Shown piece by piece: positions 32,013 through 32,158 of a stretch of DNA of 32,158 nucleotides. The stretch comes from Perkinsus olseni. Its lineage: Eukaryota > Perkinsozoa > Perkinsida > Perkinsidae. Made by a program: the position numbers and the translations under genes. The stretch spans positions 1 to 32,158 of the forward strand of contig JABANP010000566.1 of NCBI GenBank assembly GCA_013115135.1, given 5' to 3'. The first letter of the stretch is position 1; every line of letters begins with the position of its first letter. The notes below the pieces were generated by a model that saw only the letters and a program-made list of their open reading frames with translations, was not told where the DNA came from and ran no database searches.

Positions 32013-32158
32013 ATGGATGCAATGAATTGTGATAAGAACAGTGCACTTGCTCAGCCAGCTATATCTGACGACAAACGGGGAATCTCCGTCGGGGATCCGT
32101 CCGTCAGGTCATCACTGACTCCATTCGCCATGCTAGGACGACAGAACTTCAGCGACAG
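32013..32158 (+). CDS. N-terminal fragment of an unidentified plus-strand protein
   Basis: The ATG at 32013 opens a frame that runs off the window end with no stop, 48 codons, beginning MDAMNCDKNSALAQPAISDD and continuing with Gly, Ser and Asp rich sequence (GISVGDPSVRSS, FAMLGRQNFSD). The composition is that of a soluble N-terminal tail. No motif is visible. Being open to the edge with normal amino acid use, after a gene-poor stretch, it is a fair candidate for a real gene start. Confidence 0.45.
   Translation, partial: MDAMNCDKNSALAQPAISDDKRGISVGDPSVRSSLTPFAMLGRQNFSD

Noticed and set aside
1..32158. CRISPR arrays, insertion sequences, rRNA genes
   Set aside because: No regularly spaced identical repeats, transposase motifs or rRNA-like sequence were seen on either strand.

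Overview
The window is nuclear DNA of a eukaryotic microbe. The genes are split by many short GT-AG introns (mostly 43-67 nt), there are no bacterial ribosome-binding sites or operons, and the families found (PIWI, PRP38, phosphatidylinositol phosphate kinase, FOP centrosomal protein) are eukaryotic. An alveolate is the best guess, perhaps Perkinsus-like: a calcium-sensor domain fused to a PIP kinase is known from apicomplexans, there is a stand-alone chorismate synthase, introns are compact, and a small secreted orphan protein sits nearby. The genus is inference only.

Positions 1 to 25081 hold genes almost exclusively on the minus strand, head to tail with short spacers (about 180-550 bp). 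Read in transcription order (from high to low coordinates) they are: a Spinster-type MFS transporter (25081-22970), an unidentified Pro/His/Gln-rich protein (22422-21006), an NCS/EF-hand-PIP kinase fusion (20695-15223), chorismate synthase (15021-12874), splicing factor PRP38 (12693-11286), a PIWI-clade Argonaute (11000-5265), a FOP/CEP43-like LisH protein (4807-2544), a GH30 glucosylceramidase-like gene that looks truncated and frameshifted (2243-383), and the start of one more gene at the left edge. Exons were joined by hand: protein similarity set the frame and GT...AG sites were chosen to keep it. Outer ends are more reliable than some inner junctions.

From about 25.1 kb the character changes. 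Plus-strand genes begin (an unidentified 110-residue ORF, a putative first exon at 25733, a partial gene entering at 32013), one secreted minus-strand protein is present (29407-28988), and much of the rest is repeat DNA: a 17-nt degenerate tandem array, long runs of short perfect hairpins at 27.36-28.65 kb with an interleaved, pseudoknot-like pair, and clusters of ACGCGT palindromes at 29.85-30.08 and 30.33-30.44 kb.

The most unusual signal is that introns in three unrelated genes (PRP38, the Pro/His-rich gene, the Spinster transporter) each carry an antisense tRNA-like sequence with a pol III B-box just inside the 5' splice site. This would fit a tRNA-derived family of intron-making or intron-colonising elements.
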